This document shows positions 17,948-27,250 of a stretch of 64,000 nt of DNA, in pieces (within the stretch, counting starts at the first letter, position 1; each line of letters opens with the position of its first letter). The DNA is from Thermosipho sp. (in: thermotogales) (lineage in GTDB: Bacteria > Thermotogota > Thermotogae > Thermotogales > Fervidobacteriaceae), in the NCBI GenBank assembly GCA_030153605.1, contig JASKLO010000001.1, forward strand, positions 62,001-126,000, in the 5' to 3' direction. The translations under genes and the position numbers were made by a program. A model generated the notes under the pieces. That model did no database searches, had not been told where the DNA came from, and saw only the letters and a program-made list of their open reading frames with translations.

Positions 17948-19249
17948 TTATTTTAGCATATCTATAAATTTTTGCATTTCCTCAATGCAAATATTAGCTA
18001 TATATCTTCTTCTTTCTCTTTTGTTTTTTATCTTACTTTCTACTTTTATTAATCCAAAATTTGCATACATTGGTTTTAATTCTTCTGCAGTTGTAACATA
18101 TTTAATTAAAGCACCAATCATAGTTTTTTCTGGAAAATTAATTAATTCTTTACCCATTAATAGTCTTGCAATATTCATTCCTACATAAATTCCACTTGCT
18201 GCAGATTCTAAATATCCCTCAACACCTACAATTTGTCCAGCAAAAAATAAATTTCGATATCTTTTATGTCTCAAATACTCATCTAATATTTTTGGTGAAT
18301 TAATAAAGGTATTCCTATGCATTACACCATATCTTAAAATTTCTGCATTCTCAAGACCTGGAATTAATCTAATGATTCTTTCTTGCTCTTTCCATTTTAA
18401 TCTTGTTTGAAATCCTACCAAATTATACATACTACCTTCTTTATCCTCTTTTCTCAATTGAACAATAGCATACGGCATTTTACCAGTTCTTGGATCCACA
18501 AAACCAACAGGCCTAAGAGGTCCAAATGAAAGAGCCTTTTCGCCACTTCTCGCTATTTCTTCAATTGGCTGACATCGTTCAAATAACAATTTTTTATCAA
18601 AATCTTTCATTTCAATTTTTTCGGCATTTATTAATTCATTATAAAATCTTTCATATTCTTCCTTTGTCATTGGACAGTTTATATAATCACCTTCGCCTTT
18701 ACCATATCTATCTCCTGGAAAACAAATATCAAAATTTATACTTTCACCAGAAATGATAGGAGCAACTGCATCAAAAAAACTAAGAAATCCATCTGTAATT
18801 TCAGAAAGCCAATTAGCAAATTCACCATCCGTTGTCGGCCCAGTTGCAACCACCCAGATCTCATCATTATTTAAATTAATAGATTTTACTTCTTCATTAA
18901 CAATTTCTACATTTGAAAGTGATTTTATTTTTTCTGTTACACACTCTGAAAATTTTTCTCTTTCAACTGCTAGAGCTTTACCAGCAGGCACTCTGGTTTT
19001 TTCCGCACAATCTAAAATCAATGAGTTTAGTAACTTCATTTCCTTTTTCAAAACACCTTCAGCATTTTCAATACTTTCAGATTTTAAAGAATTACTACAA
19101 ACAAGCTCGGCAAAATTCTTCGATTTATGAACAGGAGAAAATTTTTTCGGTTTTTGTTCAAACAATCTTACCGGAATTCCAGTTTGTGATAGCTTCCATA
19201 CAACTTCAACGCCTGCAAGTCCCGCACCAATTACATTAACTCTTTTCAA
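17948..19249 (-). CDS. trmFO: Folate-dependent tRNA-U54 methyltransferase TrmFO
   Basis: This flavoprotein of about 433 residues makes m5U54 in tRNA using methylene-tetrahydrofolate and FADH2. It has the N-terminal FAD motif NVIGAGLAGVEVVW, then CSNSLKSE and CPMTKEEYERF; the C-terminal GYLESAASGIYVG closes the FAD site. Start codons TTG 19249 (after AAGGTGA) and GTG 19258 are both possible, and the first has better SD spacing. It overlaps fmt. With trmI nearby, two T-loop modification enzymes share the same run. Confidence 0.94.
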   Translation of the reverse strand: MKRVNVIGAGLAGVEVVWKLSQTGIPVRLFEQKPKKFSPVHKSKNFAELVCSNSLKSESIENAEGVLKKEMKLLNSLILDCAEKTRVPAGKALAVEREKFSECVTEKIKSLSNVEIVNEEVKSINLNNDEIWVVATGPTTDGEFANWLSEITDGFLSFFDAVAPIISGESINFDICFPGDRYGKGEGDYINCPMTKEEYERFYNELINAEKIEMKDFDKKLLFERCQPIEEIARSGEKALSFGPLRPVGFVDPRTGKMPYAIVQLRKEDKEGSMYNLVGFQTRLKWKEQERIIRLIPGLENAEILRYGVMHRNTFINSPKILDEYLRHKRYRNLFFAGQIVGVEGYLESAASGIYVGMNIARLLMGKELINFPEKTMIGALIKYVTTAEELKPMYANFGLIKVESKIKNKRERRRYIANICIEEMQKFIDMLK

Positions 19250-20150
19250 AAAACTCACCTTCTTTTACTAACTTACCATTTTTAGCATCCTGAAATGTAA
19301 TTTTCTTCTTCCCAGGAAACTGGATGTATTTTACTGCAACCACTCCATTACTACAGCTTATTATTGCACCCTTATCTGTAATTTCCAAAATCTTTCCTGG
19401 AGAGTTATTAGTTGATTTTTCTGCAAGATACACGCCAAAGAGTTTAACAAAATTACCCTTAAACTTAGTTCTAGCTCCTGGTAATGGATCGTATGCCCTA
19501 ATCTTATCCTTCACCGTTTCAAAATCTCTAGTAAAATCAATTATTAAATCTTCATTTGTTATTTTAGGTGCAAAAGTTGGTTCTCCACTTTGAGGAATTA
19601 GCTCCATCGGATATTTATTCAAAAATTCAATTAAAGTTTTTTTACCTAAATTTAATAACTTTTCATACAAATCACCAAAAGTTTCATACTCACCAACTTC
19701 AATTTCTCTTTGGATAGCAATAGGGCCATCATCCATACCAATACCTATCTTAAATATAGTAATTCCCGTTCTACTTTCACCATTTTCCAAAGCCCTTTGA
19801 ATAGGAGCTGCACCTCTGTATTTCGGTAGGAGAGAAGCATGAATGTTAAAAAAGGGAATTGCATCTAAAAAGGGAGGTTTTAACAACTTCCCATATGCAA
19901 CCACAATTCCTATATCAGGTTTAAATTCTTCGATTATTTTTAAACCTTCTTTATTAAGTTTTTGAGGCTGAAAAATAGGTATATTGTACTTTAATGCAAC
20001 CTGTTTAACAGGAGTCGGTAAAAGCTTTTTTCCACGACCTTTTGGTTTATCAGGTTGAGAAATAGCTGCAACTATTTCAAATTTATTTTTAATTAAATAT
20101 TCTAAATGTTCACTTGCAAATTCTGGAGTACCTAGGAACAAAATTTTCAT
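19236..20150 (-). CDS. fmt: Methionyl-tRNA formyltransferase
   Basis: This 304-residue enzyme formylates initiator Met-tRNA using 10-formyl-THF. The N-terminal formyltransferase domain shows FLGTPEFASEHLE, the catalytic FNIHASLLPKYRGAAPIQ and GITIFKIGIGMDDG. The C-terminal OB-like domain binds tRNA. ATG start behind AAGGAGAG. The usual partner def (peptide deformylase) is not adjacent. Confidence 0.96.
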   Translation of the reverse strand: MKILFLGTPEFASEHLEYLIKNKFEIVAAISQPDKPKGRGKKLLPTPVKQVALKYNIPIFQPQKLNKEGLKIIEEFKPDIGIVVAYGKLLKPPFLDAIPFFNIHASLLPKYRGAAPIQRALENGESRTGITIFKIGIGMDDGPIAIQREIEVGEYETFGDLYEKLLNLGKKTLIEFLNKYPMELIPQSGEPTFAPKITNEDLIIDFTRDFETVKDKIRAYDPLPGARTKFKGNFVKLFGVYLAEKSTNNSPGKILEITDKGAIISCSNGVVAVKYIQFPGKKKITFQDAKNGKLVKEGEFFEKS

Positions 20151-20184
20151 TTGAATCTCTCCTTTATCAATTTTTAAAATTTAA

Positions 20185-20199
20185 GCCCCTAATTGGGGC
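20185..20199 (-). terminator. Small hairpin over the ksgA stop codon
   Basis: A 5-bp GC stem (GCCCC / GGGGC) with a 5-base loop spans the ksgA TAG stop. The sequence after it on the minus strand (TTAAATTTT) has only short T runs. It may be a weak terminator or an mRNA-stability element between ksgA and fmt. Confidence 0.3.
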
Positions 20200-20980
20200 C
20201 ATTTATATCTTCAAATATTTTTAAAAACGTCTTTTCATCTACTTGTTCTGGCCTAAGATTCAAATCATATTTCTCTTTTAGTGGTTCCAAATCTTTAACA
20301 AAATTTTTTAAGTTATTATTTAAAGTTTTCCTTTTTTGTCCAAAGCATTTTGATATAAACTCCCAATATTTTTGAATATTATAAGCTTTATAAATTTGTT
20401 CGTTCTTTTTGATTTTTAAAACAATACTGTCTACTTTTGGATTTGGAACAAAATTACCTTTTGAAACAGTTAAAATCTTTTCCACAGAACAAAAAGTTTG
20501 AATAACCACTGTTAAAAAACCCCTATTAGAGTCTCCAACAGGAGCAAGTAATCTTTCTCCAACTTCTTTCTGAACCATCAAATAAGCTTCAGAAAATTCA
20601 GAAAATAACAATTTTTTCAATATAGGCCCTGTTATCGAATATGGAATATTAGAAACAACTTTAAAGTCTTTTGGCAAAAATGATATATCAAGTTTTAAAA
20701 AATCTTCAAAAATTAAAGTAAAATTTTTGTATTTTTTTAACCTTTCAAGCAAAACTTCTAATCTTTTATCAATTTCAACTGCAAAGACTTTTGCACCAGT
20801 CTTCAATAATTCTTCCGTTAATGTCCCCGCGCCCGGACCAATCTCTAAAACTACATCTTTATCACTTATATTTGCAAGCTCAACTATTTTTTCTGCAATA
20901 GATGAATTAGAAAGAAAATTTTGCCCCAAATTCTTGTTCAATTTTATTCCATACTTTTTCAATAAATCAGAGGTTTTCAC
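20189..20980 (-). CDS. ksgA: 16S rRNA dimethyladenosine transferase KsgA/RsmA
   Basis: This protein of about 263 residues dimethylates A1518/A1519 in 16S rRNA helix 45. It has NLGQNFL, the SAM motif EIGPGAGTLTEEL, and the catalytic SNIPYSITGPI (NxPY type). Start codons GTG 20980, TTG 20986 and TTG 20998 are all in frame; the family N-terminus (KTSDLLKKYGIKL) favours 20980 or 20986. It overlaps the end of the preceding secreted-protein gene. It is co-linear with fmt, trmFO and smpB, a translation-rich block. Confidence 0.95.
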   Translation of the reverse strand: MKTSDLLKKYGIKLNKNLGQNFLSNSSIAEKIVELANISDKDVVLEIGPGAGTLTEELLKTGAKVFAVEIDKRLEVLLERLKKYKNFTLIFEDFLKLDISFLPKDFKVVSNIPYSITGPILKKLLFSEFSEAYLMVQKEVGERLLAPVGDSNRGFLTVVIQTFCSVEKILTVSKGNFVPNPKVDSIVLKIKKNEQIYKAYNIQKYWEFISKCFGQKRKTLNNNLKNFVKDLEPLKEKYDLNLRPEQVDEKTFLKIFEDINGPN

Positions 20981-21587
20981 TATCAACCAGCTCCACAATA
21001 ATTGAAGAACTTGGATATTCTATTTTTAAAATTTTTCCATTTTTAAAAGTAATCAAAATTTTTTCTTCTTGATATGAAATTTCAAATATATCACCATCTT
21101 TTTTTAGTGAAGCTTTACCAACAGCATATTCTGTTTTTGAAGGATTAAATAATAATTGGGGAATTACCAATTCAAAAGTTGGTGCAGGGTATTCTATTAT
21201 CTTTAAAAAGTGCGAAAGAATAAAATTATTGTCTAAAATTACCAATTTTTGCCTATTTATGGAAACAGTATTTGATCCCACTTGGGATTCAAATACAAAA
21301 TTTGCTACTTTTCCATCATAATTGCCTGTAATTTCTCCTGTGAGTGTTCCATCAACGCTAAAAGAAACCACATAATCCTTAAAATATGGGCCTTCAAATG
21401 TTGTGGTAGATTCAACTACAAACTCAGTCCCATATTCTATAGTAGTTATAACCTTATAAATATCAGAAGAAATTTCAAGTAAAACAGATGTGCCAAGAGA
21501 AGTTTCTCCCATCTTTATAGAATACACGTCATTTGCAAAACTAAAAATTGAAAATAAAATCAAAAATACTAACAATATCCTTTTCAT
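20967..21587 (-). CDS. Secreted protein of unknown function
   Basis: This 206-residue protein has a clear signal peptide (MKRILLVFLILFSIFSFAND). The mature part is rich in beta-strand patterns with repeated polar/hydrophobic alternation (for example EISSDIYKVITTIEYGTEF). This resembles outer-membrane or periplasmic lipid-binding beta proteins, but no family is recognised. It does not end in an aromatic residue, so a barrel is less likely than for the two others in the window. It lies between the ispF fusion gene and ksgA and overlaps ksgA. Confidence 0.62.
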   Translation of the reverse strand: MKRILLVFLILFSIFSFANDVYSIKMGETSLGTSVLLEISSDIYKVITTIEYGTEFVVESTTTFEGPYFKDYVVSFSVDGTLTGEITGNYDGKVANFVFESQVGSNTVSINRQKLVILDNNFILSHFLKIIEYPAPTFELVIPQLLFNPSKTEYAVGKASLKKDGDIFEISYQEEKILITFKNGKILKIEYPSSSIIVELVDSENL

Positions 21588-21605
21588 ACTACTCCCACCT
21601 CTTCT

Positions 21606-22601
21606 TTATATGACTATTAAATTACTTACACAGATTGAAGTTATTCCAACACCTTTAGATTCAGGATAAACATCATTTCCAGTTTTAAACTTCAAACTAA
21701 CTTCACAATTTAATATATTTGAAAGGTTTTCAGAAATTTTTTCTCTAAACTGTCCAAGCTTGTGTTTAGTTATAACAACACAATCCACATTTGTTGGAAA
21801 ATAGCCTTTTTCTTTTATCATCCTTAAAGACTCTTTTAACATATCTACACTACTAATTCCCTTGGGAACAACACTTTCTGGAAAAACTTTCCCTATATCA
21901 ACTTTTAATGAGACTCCCAATAAAGAATCAATAATACTATGGATAACCACATCTGCATCAGAATGGCCTTTCAATCCAAAGTTATATGGAATTTCTATTC
22001 CACCTAAAATTAATCTTCCTCCTTCTTCAATTGCATGTGTGTCCCAACCAATACCACTGACTGTTTTATAACTCATTTTTTTATGCATTCTAACAATTTT
22101 GTCGTTTAAAATCTGACTTTCAGAAAACCCAAATGTCTCATATTTCTTTAATATTGTTTTCGGTACATCTGCAATAATTTTTGAATGGTCATGAGAAATT
22201 ATAAACCTATACAATAATTCATATTCTATATCCAAAGATTTTCCAGAAATAGAAATTATATAAACATCATCCAACGAAAAATTTATTAGTATTTGTCCTA
22301 TTATTGATGATAACTTTAATCCCGTTCCAAAAACTTTAAGCCCAAGAATTTTAAACCATTTTTCATATCCATGCCTAAAAGCACTTTTAGGAGCAAATAA
22401 CAATACTCCTAAAACTTTTCCATTATCATCTTCAAAAACAATTGAATTTTCTGGAAGAAATGGTGGAATAGATTTAGAAATTGCTTTTTCTAAAATCTTT
22501 TCGGGATTTTTAAAAAGAAAATCAAAATAATCCTTTTTTTCAAGGTAGATTAATTTTACACATTCTTTATAATTTTTTTCATTTATTGTTGTTATTCTCA
22601 A
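21606..22601 (-). CDS. ispF: GNAT-like domain fused to MECDP synthase IspF
   Basis: This protein of about 331 residues has two parts. The C-terminal ~152 residues are 2-C-methyl-D-erythritol 2,4-cyclodiphosphate synthase: GIGWDTHAIEEGG with the metal-binding D-x-H, GHSDADVVIHSIIDSLLG, VDIGKVFP, and a later TGNDVYPESKGVGI. The N-terminal ~170 residues look like a GNAT acetyltransferase (GKVLGVLLFAP core strand and KKYETFGF near its end). IspF is usually a lone ~155-residue protein, or fused to IspD. There is no stop or SD at the junction (near 22064). I chose TTG 22601, placed six bases after GAGGTG; a GTG at 22610 lies inside that SD. The GNAT substrate is unknown. Confidence 0.88.
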   Translation of the reverse strand: MRITTINEKNYKECVKLIYLEKKDYFDFLFKNPEKILEKAISKSIPPFLPENSIVFEDDNGKVLGVLLFAPKSAFRHGYEKWFKILGLKVFGTGLKLSSIIGQILINFSLDDVYIISISGKSLDIEYELLYRFIISHDHSKIIADVPKTILKKYETFGFSESQILNDKIVRMHKKMSYKTVSGIGWDTHAIEEGGRLILGGIEIPYNFGLKGHSDADVVIHSIIDSLLGVSLKVDIGKVFPESVVPKGISSVDMLKESLRMIKEKGYFPTNVDCVVITKHKLGQFREKISENLSNILNCEVSLKFKTGNDVYPESKGVGITSICVSNLIVI

Positions 22602-22625
22602 GACGGACACCTCATTACTTTCAAA

Positions 22626-23870
22626 TTATATAAATTCACCAGAATCTAATTTTGTGTTTGAAGGCAATACTTTATCAATTCCAATAACGCAATTTTTGCC
22701 AATGGTTACGTTATCTTCAATAATACTGTCCATTCCTATTACTGTGATTTCACTGTTATAAATATCTTTATTTAACTTATTTTCTGCAAAATCTCCAATT
22801 CCTATTTTTACAGAATTTCCAATTATTACATTCTCAGCCACTATTGCATTTTCAATATAACAATTTTCACCTATTTTAACCTTTGACATTATTACTGAGT
22901 TTTTTACAATAGTTCCTTTACCTATTTCGACCCCTTGTGAAATAACTGAGTTCTCTATATTTCCATATATTTCACAGCCCTCACTAATAAGAGTGTTTTT
23001 AATTTTTGAATCAAAAGAGATATACGCTGGTGGCATCTCTTCAGAATGAGTATAGATTCTCCAATTCTCATCGTATAAGTTGAAAGCTGGAATTGGTCTT
23101 GTTAATTCCAAATTTGCTTCCCAATATGAGTAGATTGTTCCAACATCTTTCCAATAACCTTCAAATGGAAATGCAAAAACTCTCTTAGTTTGAATAATTT
23201 TTGGAATTATATCTTTACCAAAATCATGTGAACTTTCTGGGTTTTTAGCATCTTCAATCAAAATCTCCCTAATAAAGTTCCATTGAAAAACATATATACC
23301 AAGGGAAGCTAAATTAGATTTAGGCTCACTTGGTTTTTCCTGAAATTCAATAATCCTATTTTCCAAATCTGTTACCATAATACCAAATCTATTAGCTTCA
23401 GAAAGAGGAACTTCCATACATGCAACGGTTGCTAAAGAACTTTTTGAAATATGATAGTCGATTAATTCATTGTAATCCATTGAATAAACATGGTCTCCAG
23501 ATAATACAACTACATATTCAGGAGAATATTCATCAACAAATTCAATATTTTGATAAACTGCATCTGCTGTTCCACTAAACCATACCTTTTCTTTTTCAGT
23601 GAAATATGGTTGCAATATTGTTACACCACCATCTTTTCTATCCAAATCCCATGGTTTTCCAATACCAATATGCTTATTCAAAAGATGAGGTTTATATTGA
23701 GTTAAAACCCCAACCTTGTATATTCCCGAATTCACACAATTGCTAAGTGTAAAATCAATTAAACGATATTTCCCACCAAATTGGACAGCTGGTTTTGCAA
23801 TTCTTTCAGTCAAAACACCCAATCTTGTTCCTTGCCCTCCAGCAAGAATTAGAGCTACAACATTTCTCAT
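22626..23870 (-). CDS. glgC: Glucose-1-phosphate adenylyltransferase, catalytic GlgC
   Basis: This 414-residue enzyme makes ADP-glucose from glucose-1-phosphate and ATP for glycogen synthesis. The nucleotidyltransferase signature [23 protein letters not shown] and [10 protein letters not shown] are clear, and a C-terminal left-handed beta-helix (hexapeptide-like repeats, about 290-400) follows. It lies 12 bp after a GlgD paralogue. The pair forms a heteromer in several Gram-positive and Thermotogales species. No glgA or glgB is in the window. Confidence 0.95.
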   Translation of the reverse strand: MRNVVALILAGGQGTRLGVLTERIAKPAVQFGGKYRLIDFTLSNCVNSGIYKVGVLTQYKPHLLNKHIGIGKPWDLDRKDGGVTILQPYFTEKEKVWFSGTADAVYQNIEFVDEYSPEYVVVLSGDHVYSMDYNELIDYHISKSSLATVACMEVPLSEANRFGIMVTDLENRIIEFQEKPSEPKSNLASLGIYVFQWNFIREILIEDAKNPESSHDFGKDIIPKIIQTKRVFAFPFEGYWKDVGTIYSYWEANLELTRPIPAFNLYDENWRIYTHSEEMPPAYISFDSKIKNTLISEGCEIYGNIENSVISQGVEIGKGTIVKNSVIMSKVKIGENCYIENAIVAENVIIGNSVKIGIGDFAENKLNKDIYNSEITVIGMDSIIEDNVTIGKNCVIGIDKVLPSNTKLDSGEFI

Positions 23871-23882
23871 AACTATCAGCCC

Positions 23883-24998
23883 CTAAATAATCATTCTTTT
23901 TTCTAAAACAACTGGTTCAAAATCACCAATAAGTGTTTGGCCCTCTCTGACAACACAATCTTTATCTATAATTGCATTTTTTACCACAGCACCTTCTTCT
24001 ATCAAACTCCCTTGCATTATAATTGAATTTTCAATTTTTGCACCTGCTTTAACAGTTACACCCCTAAAAAGAACTGAATTTTTCACAGTACCTGAAATGA
24101 TACATCCATCGGCGATAATTGAATTTTCAACATTTGAAGTTGAACCAAACTTTGCAGGAGGAAAATCTTTCAGTTTTGTAAAAACTTTACCGTTTCTAAA
24201 AAACAATTCATCACGAATTTCCCTGTTTTCGATAATTTCCATATTTATCTTATAATATTCATTTATTCCTTTCTTAACGTTCCTCCAATAACCTTTAAAA
24301 TCATAAGCATAAACTTTAAGTTCGTTTATTCTAGGTAAAATAACATCTAAAAGAAGGTCATTCCCACCATTTGGAACAGTGGAATATAAAAGTTCCATAA
24401 GCAAATGCTTATTTATAAAGTAAACTCCCAAAAAAGCCCTTCTAGAAGGAGGATTTTCAACTTTTTCATAAAATTCGTTAATCTTCATGTTTTCGTCTAC
24501 TACAACCGTACCATATTCTTTTATATTATAAGTTTCATCGAGTTCTTTGGTTAATAATGTAATATCTGCTCCTTTTGAAAAATGAAACATATAAAGATCA
24601 TTATAAAGCATTTTATATATATGATCCCCAGATCCAATTAAAACGTAATCTTCATCGCCTCTTCTTAAAATAGTCATGTTTTGAAAAATTGCATCTGCAG
24701 TTCCTTTATACCAATATTGCCCATCCAAACCCACATATGGTTGTAATATAAATAGACCACCCTTTTTTCTGTCCAAATTCCATTCCTTCCCAGAACCAAG
24801 ATGGTCCATTAAACTTCTCGGGTTATATTGAGTAAGAACTCCCACCTTTATAATTTCTGAATTGACCATATTGCTTAAAGTAAAATCTATAGCTCTATAT
24901 TTTCCAGCAATGGGTAAAGCTGCACTTGCTCTTTTATAAACCAACTTTCCAAGCCTTTCACTTTTCCCCCCAGCTAATATTAAACCTAATACTTTCAA
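23883..24998 (-). CDS. glgD: Glucose-1-phosphate adenylyltransferase, GlgD-type subunit
   Basis: This 371-residue paralogue of GlgC retains ILAGGKSERLGKLVYKRAS and GSGDHIYKMLYND but is shorter and diverged at key sites (KSERLGKLVYKRASAALP instead of [18 protein letters not shown]). In GlgCD pairs GlgD is a regulatory or catalytically weaker subunit. The C-terminal beta-helix is present. It is upstream of glgC in the same direction and probably co-translated. Its role in raising activity or changing allostery is inferred from known GlgCD systems. Confidence 0.9.
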   Translation of the reverse strand: MKVLGLILAGGKSERLGKLVYKRASAALPIAGKYRAIDFTLSNMVNSEIIKVGVLTQYNPRSLMDHLGSGKEWNLDRKKGGLFILQPYVGLDGQYWYKGTADAIFQNMTILRRGDEDYVLIGSGDHIYKMLYNDLYMFHFSKGADITLLTKELDETYNIKEYGTVVVDENMKINEFYEKVENPPSRRAFLGVYFINKHLLMELLYSTVPNGGNDLLLDVILPRINELKVYAYDFKGYWRNVKKGINEYYKINMEIIENREIRDELFFRNGKVFTKLKDFPPAKFGSTSNVENSIIADGCIISGTVKNSVLFRGVTVKAGAKIENSIIMQGSLIEEGAVVKNAIIDKDCVVREGQTLIGDFEPVVLEKRMII

Positions 24999-25002
24999 AG
25001 TA

Positions 25003-25722
25003 TCACCTCTTTACAATAGAAATCCCTGAACTAGTTCCTAAACTATTTGCTCCGGCTTTAATCATATTTATTGCATCTTCATAGGTTCTTATTCCCCCTG
25101 AAGCTTTTACACCTAAATCTTTTCCCACAACCCATCTCATTAAGCTTACATCTTCAACCTTTGCACCATGGGTTCCAAATCCAGTAGAAGTTTTAACAAA
25201 TGCTGCTCCTGCTTCTTTGGAAATAAGACATGCTGCAATTTTCTCTTCATCGGTTAAATAACAGGTTTCAATAATAACCTTAACTGGTACTTTTGCAGCA
25301 TTTACAACTGCAGAAATATCTTCAAAAACATAATCATAATCACCAGACTTTAAATATCCAATATGAATAACCATATCAACTTCATCAGCTCCATCTTCAA
25401 CAGCTTTTTTTGCTTCAAAAGCTTTTGATTCAGTTGAAGTTGCTCCTAAAGGAAAACCTACTACTGTTACAACTTTTACATCTGTACCTTCAAGATTACT
25501 TTTTACAAGAGGAACAAAAGAAGGATTGACACAGACACCTCTAAAATTATATTCTTTAGCTTCTTCACAGAGTTTAAGTATGTCTTCTTCAGTTGCAGTT
25601 GGTTTTAAATTAGTATGTTCTATGTATTTATTTACCTCAATATCTGCTACTTCTATTAATTGCGGTTTATAGCTTTCTTTAAATTCTTTAATTTTCTCTT
25701 CAACCTTTTCAAATAAACTCAT
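25003..25722 (-). CDS. deoC: Deoxyribose-phosphate aldolase
   Basis: This 239-residue enzyme cleaves 2-deoxyribose-5-phosphate to glyceraldehyde-3-phosphate and acetaldehyde. The TIM-barrel family marks are present: [14 protein letters not shown], the Schiff-base Lys in FVKTSTGFG, and [14 protein letters not shown]. The length matches bacterial DeoC with a short N-terminal helix. No other deo gene is nearby. The ATG follows AGGAGGAG. Confidence 0.95.
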   Translation of the reverse strand: MSLFEKVEEKIKEFKESYKPQLIEVADIEVNKYIEHTNLKPTATEEDILKLCEEAKEYNFRGVCVNPSFVPLVKSNLEGTDVKVVTVVGFPLGATSTESKAFEAKKAVEDGADEVDMVIHIGYLKSGDYDYVFEDISAVVNAAKVPVKVIIETCYLTDEEKIAACLISKEAGAAFVKTSTGFGTHGAKVEDVSLMRWVVGKDLGVKASGGIRTYEDAINMIKAGANSLGTSSGISIVKR

Positions 25723-25734
25723 ACGCTACTCCTC

Positions 25735-26184
25735 CTATCTATTTCTTTTTAAATATTCGCTTATTTTTCTATTTATTTCTTTCTTTTTAATATCTTCTCT
25801 TTTATCATATTGCTTTTTACCTTTAGCAACAGCAATTTCAACTTTTACAAGTCCTTTTTCGTTGAAATATATCTTTGTAGGTACTATTGTTAAACCTTGT
25901 TCCTTTACTTTTCCAAGTAATCTATGAATTTCTTTCTTGTGAAGCAAAAGCCTTCGAGGCCTTTCAGGATCATGGTTGTATATATTTCCGTTTTTATAGG
26001 GTGGAATATTTAAATTTAATAAAAAAACTTCTCCATCTTTTATTCTACAAAAACTATCCTTAAAATTAGCTCCCATTTCTCTCAAAGACTTCACTTCGGT
26101 ACCTTTTAATTCTATACCAGCTTCGTATGTCTCAAGTATATTATAATCAGTATATGCCTTTTTATTTGTTGCAATTACCTTCAT
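25735..26184 (-). CDS. smpB: tmRNA-binding protein SmpB
   Basis: This 149-residue OB-fold protein delivers tmRNA to stalled ribosomes in trans-translation. Family marks include [28 protein letters not shown] and the basic C-terminal tail ([15 protein letters not shown]), which reads the empty mRNA channel. The tmRNA gene ssrA, often near smpB, was not seen in this window. ATG start behind GGAGGAAG. Confidence 0.97.
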   Translation of the reverse strand: MKVIATNKKAYTDYNILETYEAGIELKGTEVKSLREMGANFKDSFCRIKDGEVFLLNLNIPPYKNGNIYNHDPERPRRLLLHKKEIHRLLGKVKEQGLTIVPTKIYFNEKGLVKVEIAVAKGKKQYDKREDIKKKEINRKISEYLKRNR

Positions 26185-26193
26185 ATCTTCCTC

Positions 26194-26475
26194 CTATTTA
26201 TGAATTCCAGGAATTTTTAAATAATTTCCTTCTCTACTTGGAAAATTCCTGCGAATATCCTCTACATCATCAAATCCTTTAACTTCACCATTTCGAAGTT
26301 TTGCACTATTTTCAATGGGAGTATACATTGGTTCAACTCCTTCAGTGTTAACCTCTTCAAGAATTTGAAAGTAATCAACTATTTTCTGCATTTCTTTTAT
26401 AAACCTTTCTTTATCTTCAATTTTTAACCTTGCGAGCATAGCTACATTATCAACTAATTTTTCATCTATTTTCAC
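26194..26475 (-). CDS. gatC: Glutamyl/aspartyl-tRNA amidotransferase subunit C
   Basis: This 93-residue GatC stabilises the GatCAB enzyme that amidates misacylated Glu-tRNA(Gln) or Asp-tRNA(Asn). NVAMLARLKIEDKER, the ILEEVNTEGVEP loop and the C-terminal LRNGEV...FPSREGNYLKIPGI are typical. gatA and gatB are not here, so it is an unlinked subunit. It starts with GTG behind GGAGGTGA and overlaps the end of the upstream hydrolase gene by 14 bp, in another frame. Confidence 0.94.
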   Translation of the reverse strand: MKIDEKLVDNVAMLARLKIEDKERFIKEMQKIVDYFQILEEVNTEGVEPMYTPIENSAKLRNGEVKGFDDVEDIRRNFPSREGNYLKIPGIHK

Positions 26476-27250
26476 TTAAATCACCTCCAAAATTTTCAAA
26501 CCAATCAAATATCTGCTGATAGAAATCTCTATGATGTTCTTGATCTTCAAAAATTTCGTGAAAAGCTCCTTCAAATTTTTTCAATACTTTTTGGCTTTCT
26601 GGTGTTCCTAATTTTTCAAAAAATGAATATGAACCTATTGGAGGTGTCACCTTATCCTCTGTACCTACTAAAATTAATGTAGGAATTGTTATAAATTTTG
26701 CTTTTTCATGAGCAAGCTGTATGTTATTGAGTAAACTTTTTCCAAGTTTAACGCTTATTTTATCGTGAACTAATTCATCATTAACGTACTTTTCAACAAC
26801 TTCTTTGTTTCTTGAAAGAAGGTTGGGATCAATTCCGTTTCTTACAGTAAGAAACGGATATATAACTGTAAAAATATTCATCAATAACTTCTGTGTAAGT
26901 GACGGCTTTAAATATAAAGCTGGAGAAGATACTACTAGCGATTCTAGTTTTTTCATAAATTCTTGTGTATATCTAATTGCTATTAAACCACCTAAACTGT
27001 GACCAAAGATATGAAACTTTTCTATATCATTTGTCAATTCATTAATTAATTCAATTGCTTCTTCGATGCTTAGATGACCTCTTTTCCCCTCACTTTTTCC
27101 ATGACCTTTAAGATCAAACCCAATAACCCCAAAATCCCTTTCTAAAAGTCCATTCACTAATTTTTCATATCTTCCTATATGTTCACCTAGTCCATGAACA
27201 ATTACAATCCACCCCTTTTTTCCGCTACCCTTTTTAAAGGAATAAATCAC
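26462..27250 (-). CDS. Alpha/beta hydrolase, monoacylglycerol-lipase-like
   Basis: This 262-residue serine hydrolase has the oxyanion HGLGEH motif, the nucleophile elbow GHSLGG, an acid in GTEDKVTPP and the final His in GAFHEIFED. The sequence GFDLKGHGKSEGKRGH is typical of lysophospholipase/monoacylglycerol-lipase-like hydrolases. It lacks a signal peptide and so acts in the cytoplasm. It starts with GTG overlapping the RseC-like stop (GTGA). The location next to fakA suggests a link to fatty-acid salvage; this is inference. Confidence 0.88.
   Translation of the reverse strand: MIYSFKKGSGKKGWIVIVHGLGEHIGRYEKLVNGLLERDFGVIGFDLKGHGKSEGKRGHLSIEEAIELINELTNDIEKFHIFGHSLGGLIAIRYTQEFMKKLESLVVSSPALYLKPSLTQKLLMNIFTVIYPFLTVRNGIDPNLLSRNKEVVEKYVNDELVHDKISVKLGKSLLNNIQLAHEKAKFITIPTLILVGTEDKVTPPIGSYSFFEKLGTPESQKVLKKFEGAFHEIFEDQEHHRDFYQQIFDWFENFGGDLSENR

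Noticed and set aside
22626-24998. glgC/glgD considered as a recent tandem duplication or assembly artefact
   Set aside because: The two proteins differ strongly at the signature sites and in length, which fits the known GlgC/GlgD pair and not a recent copy.
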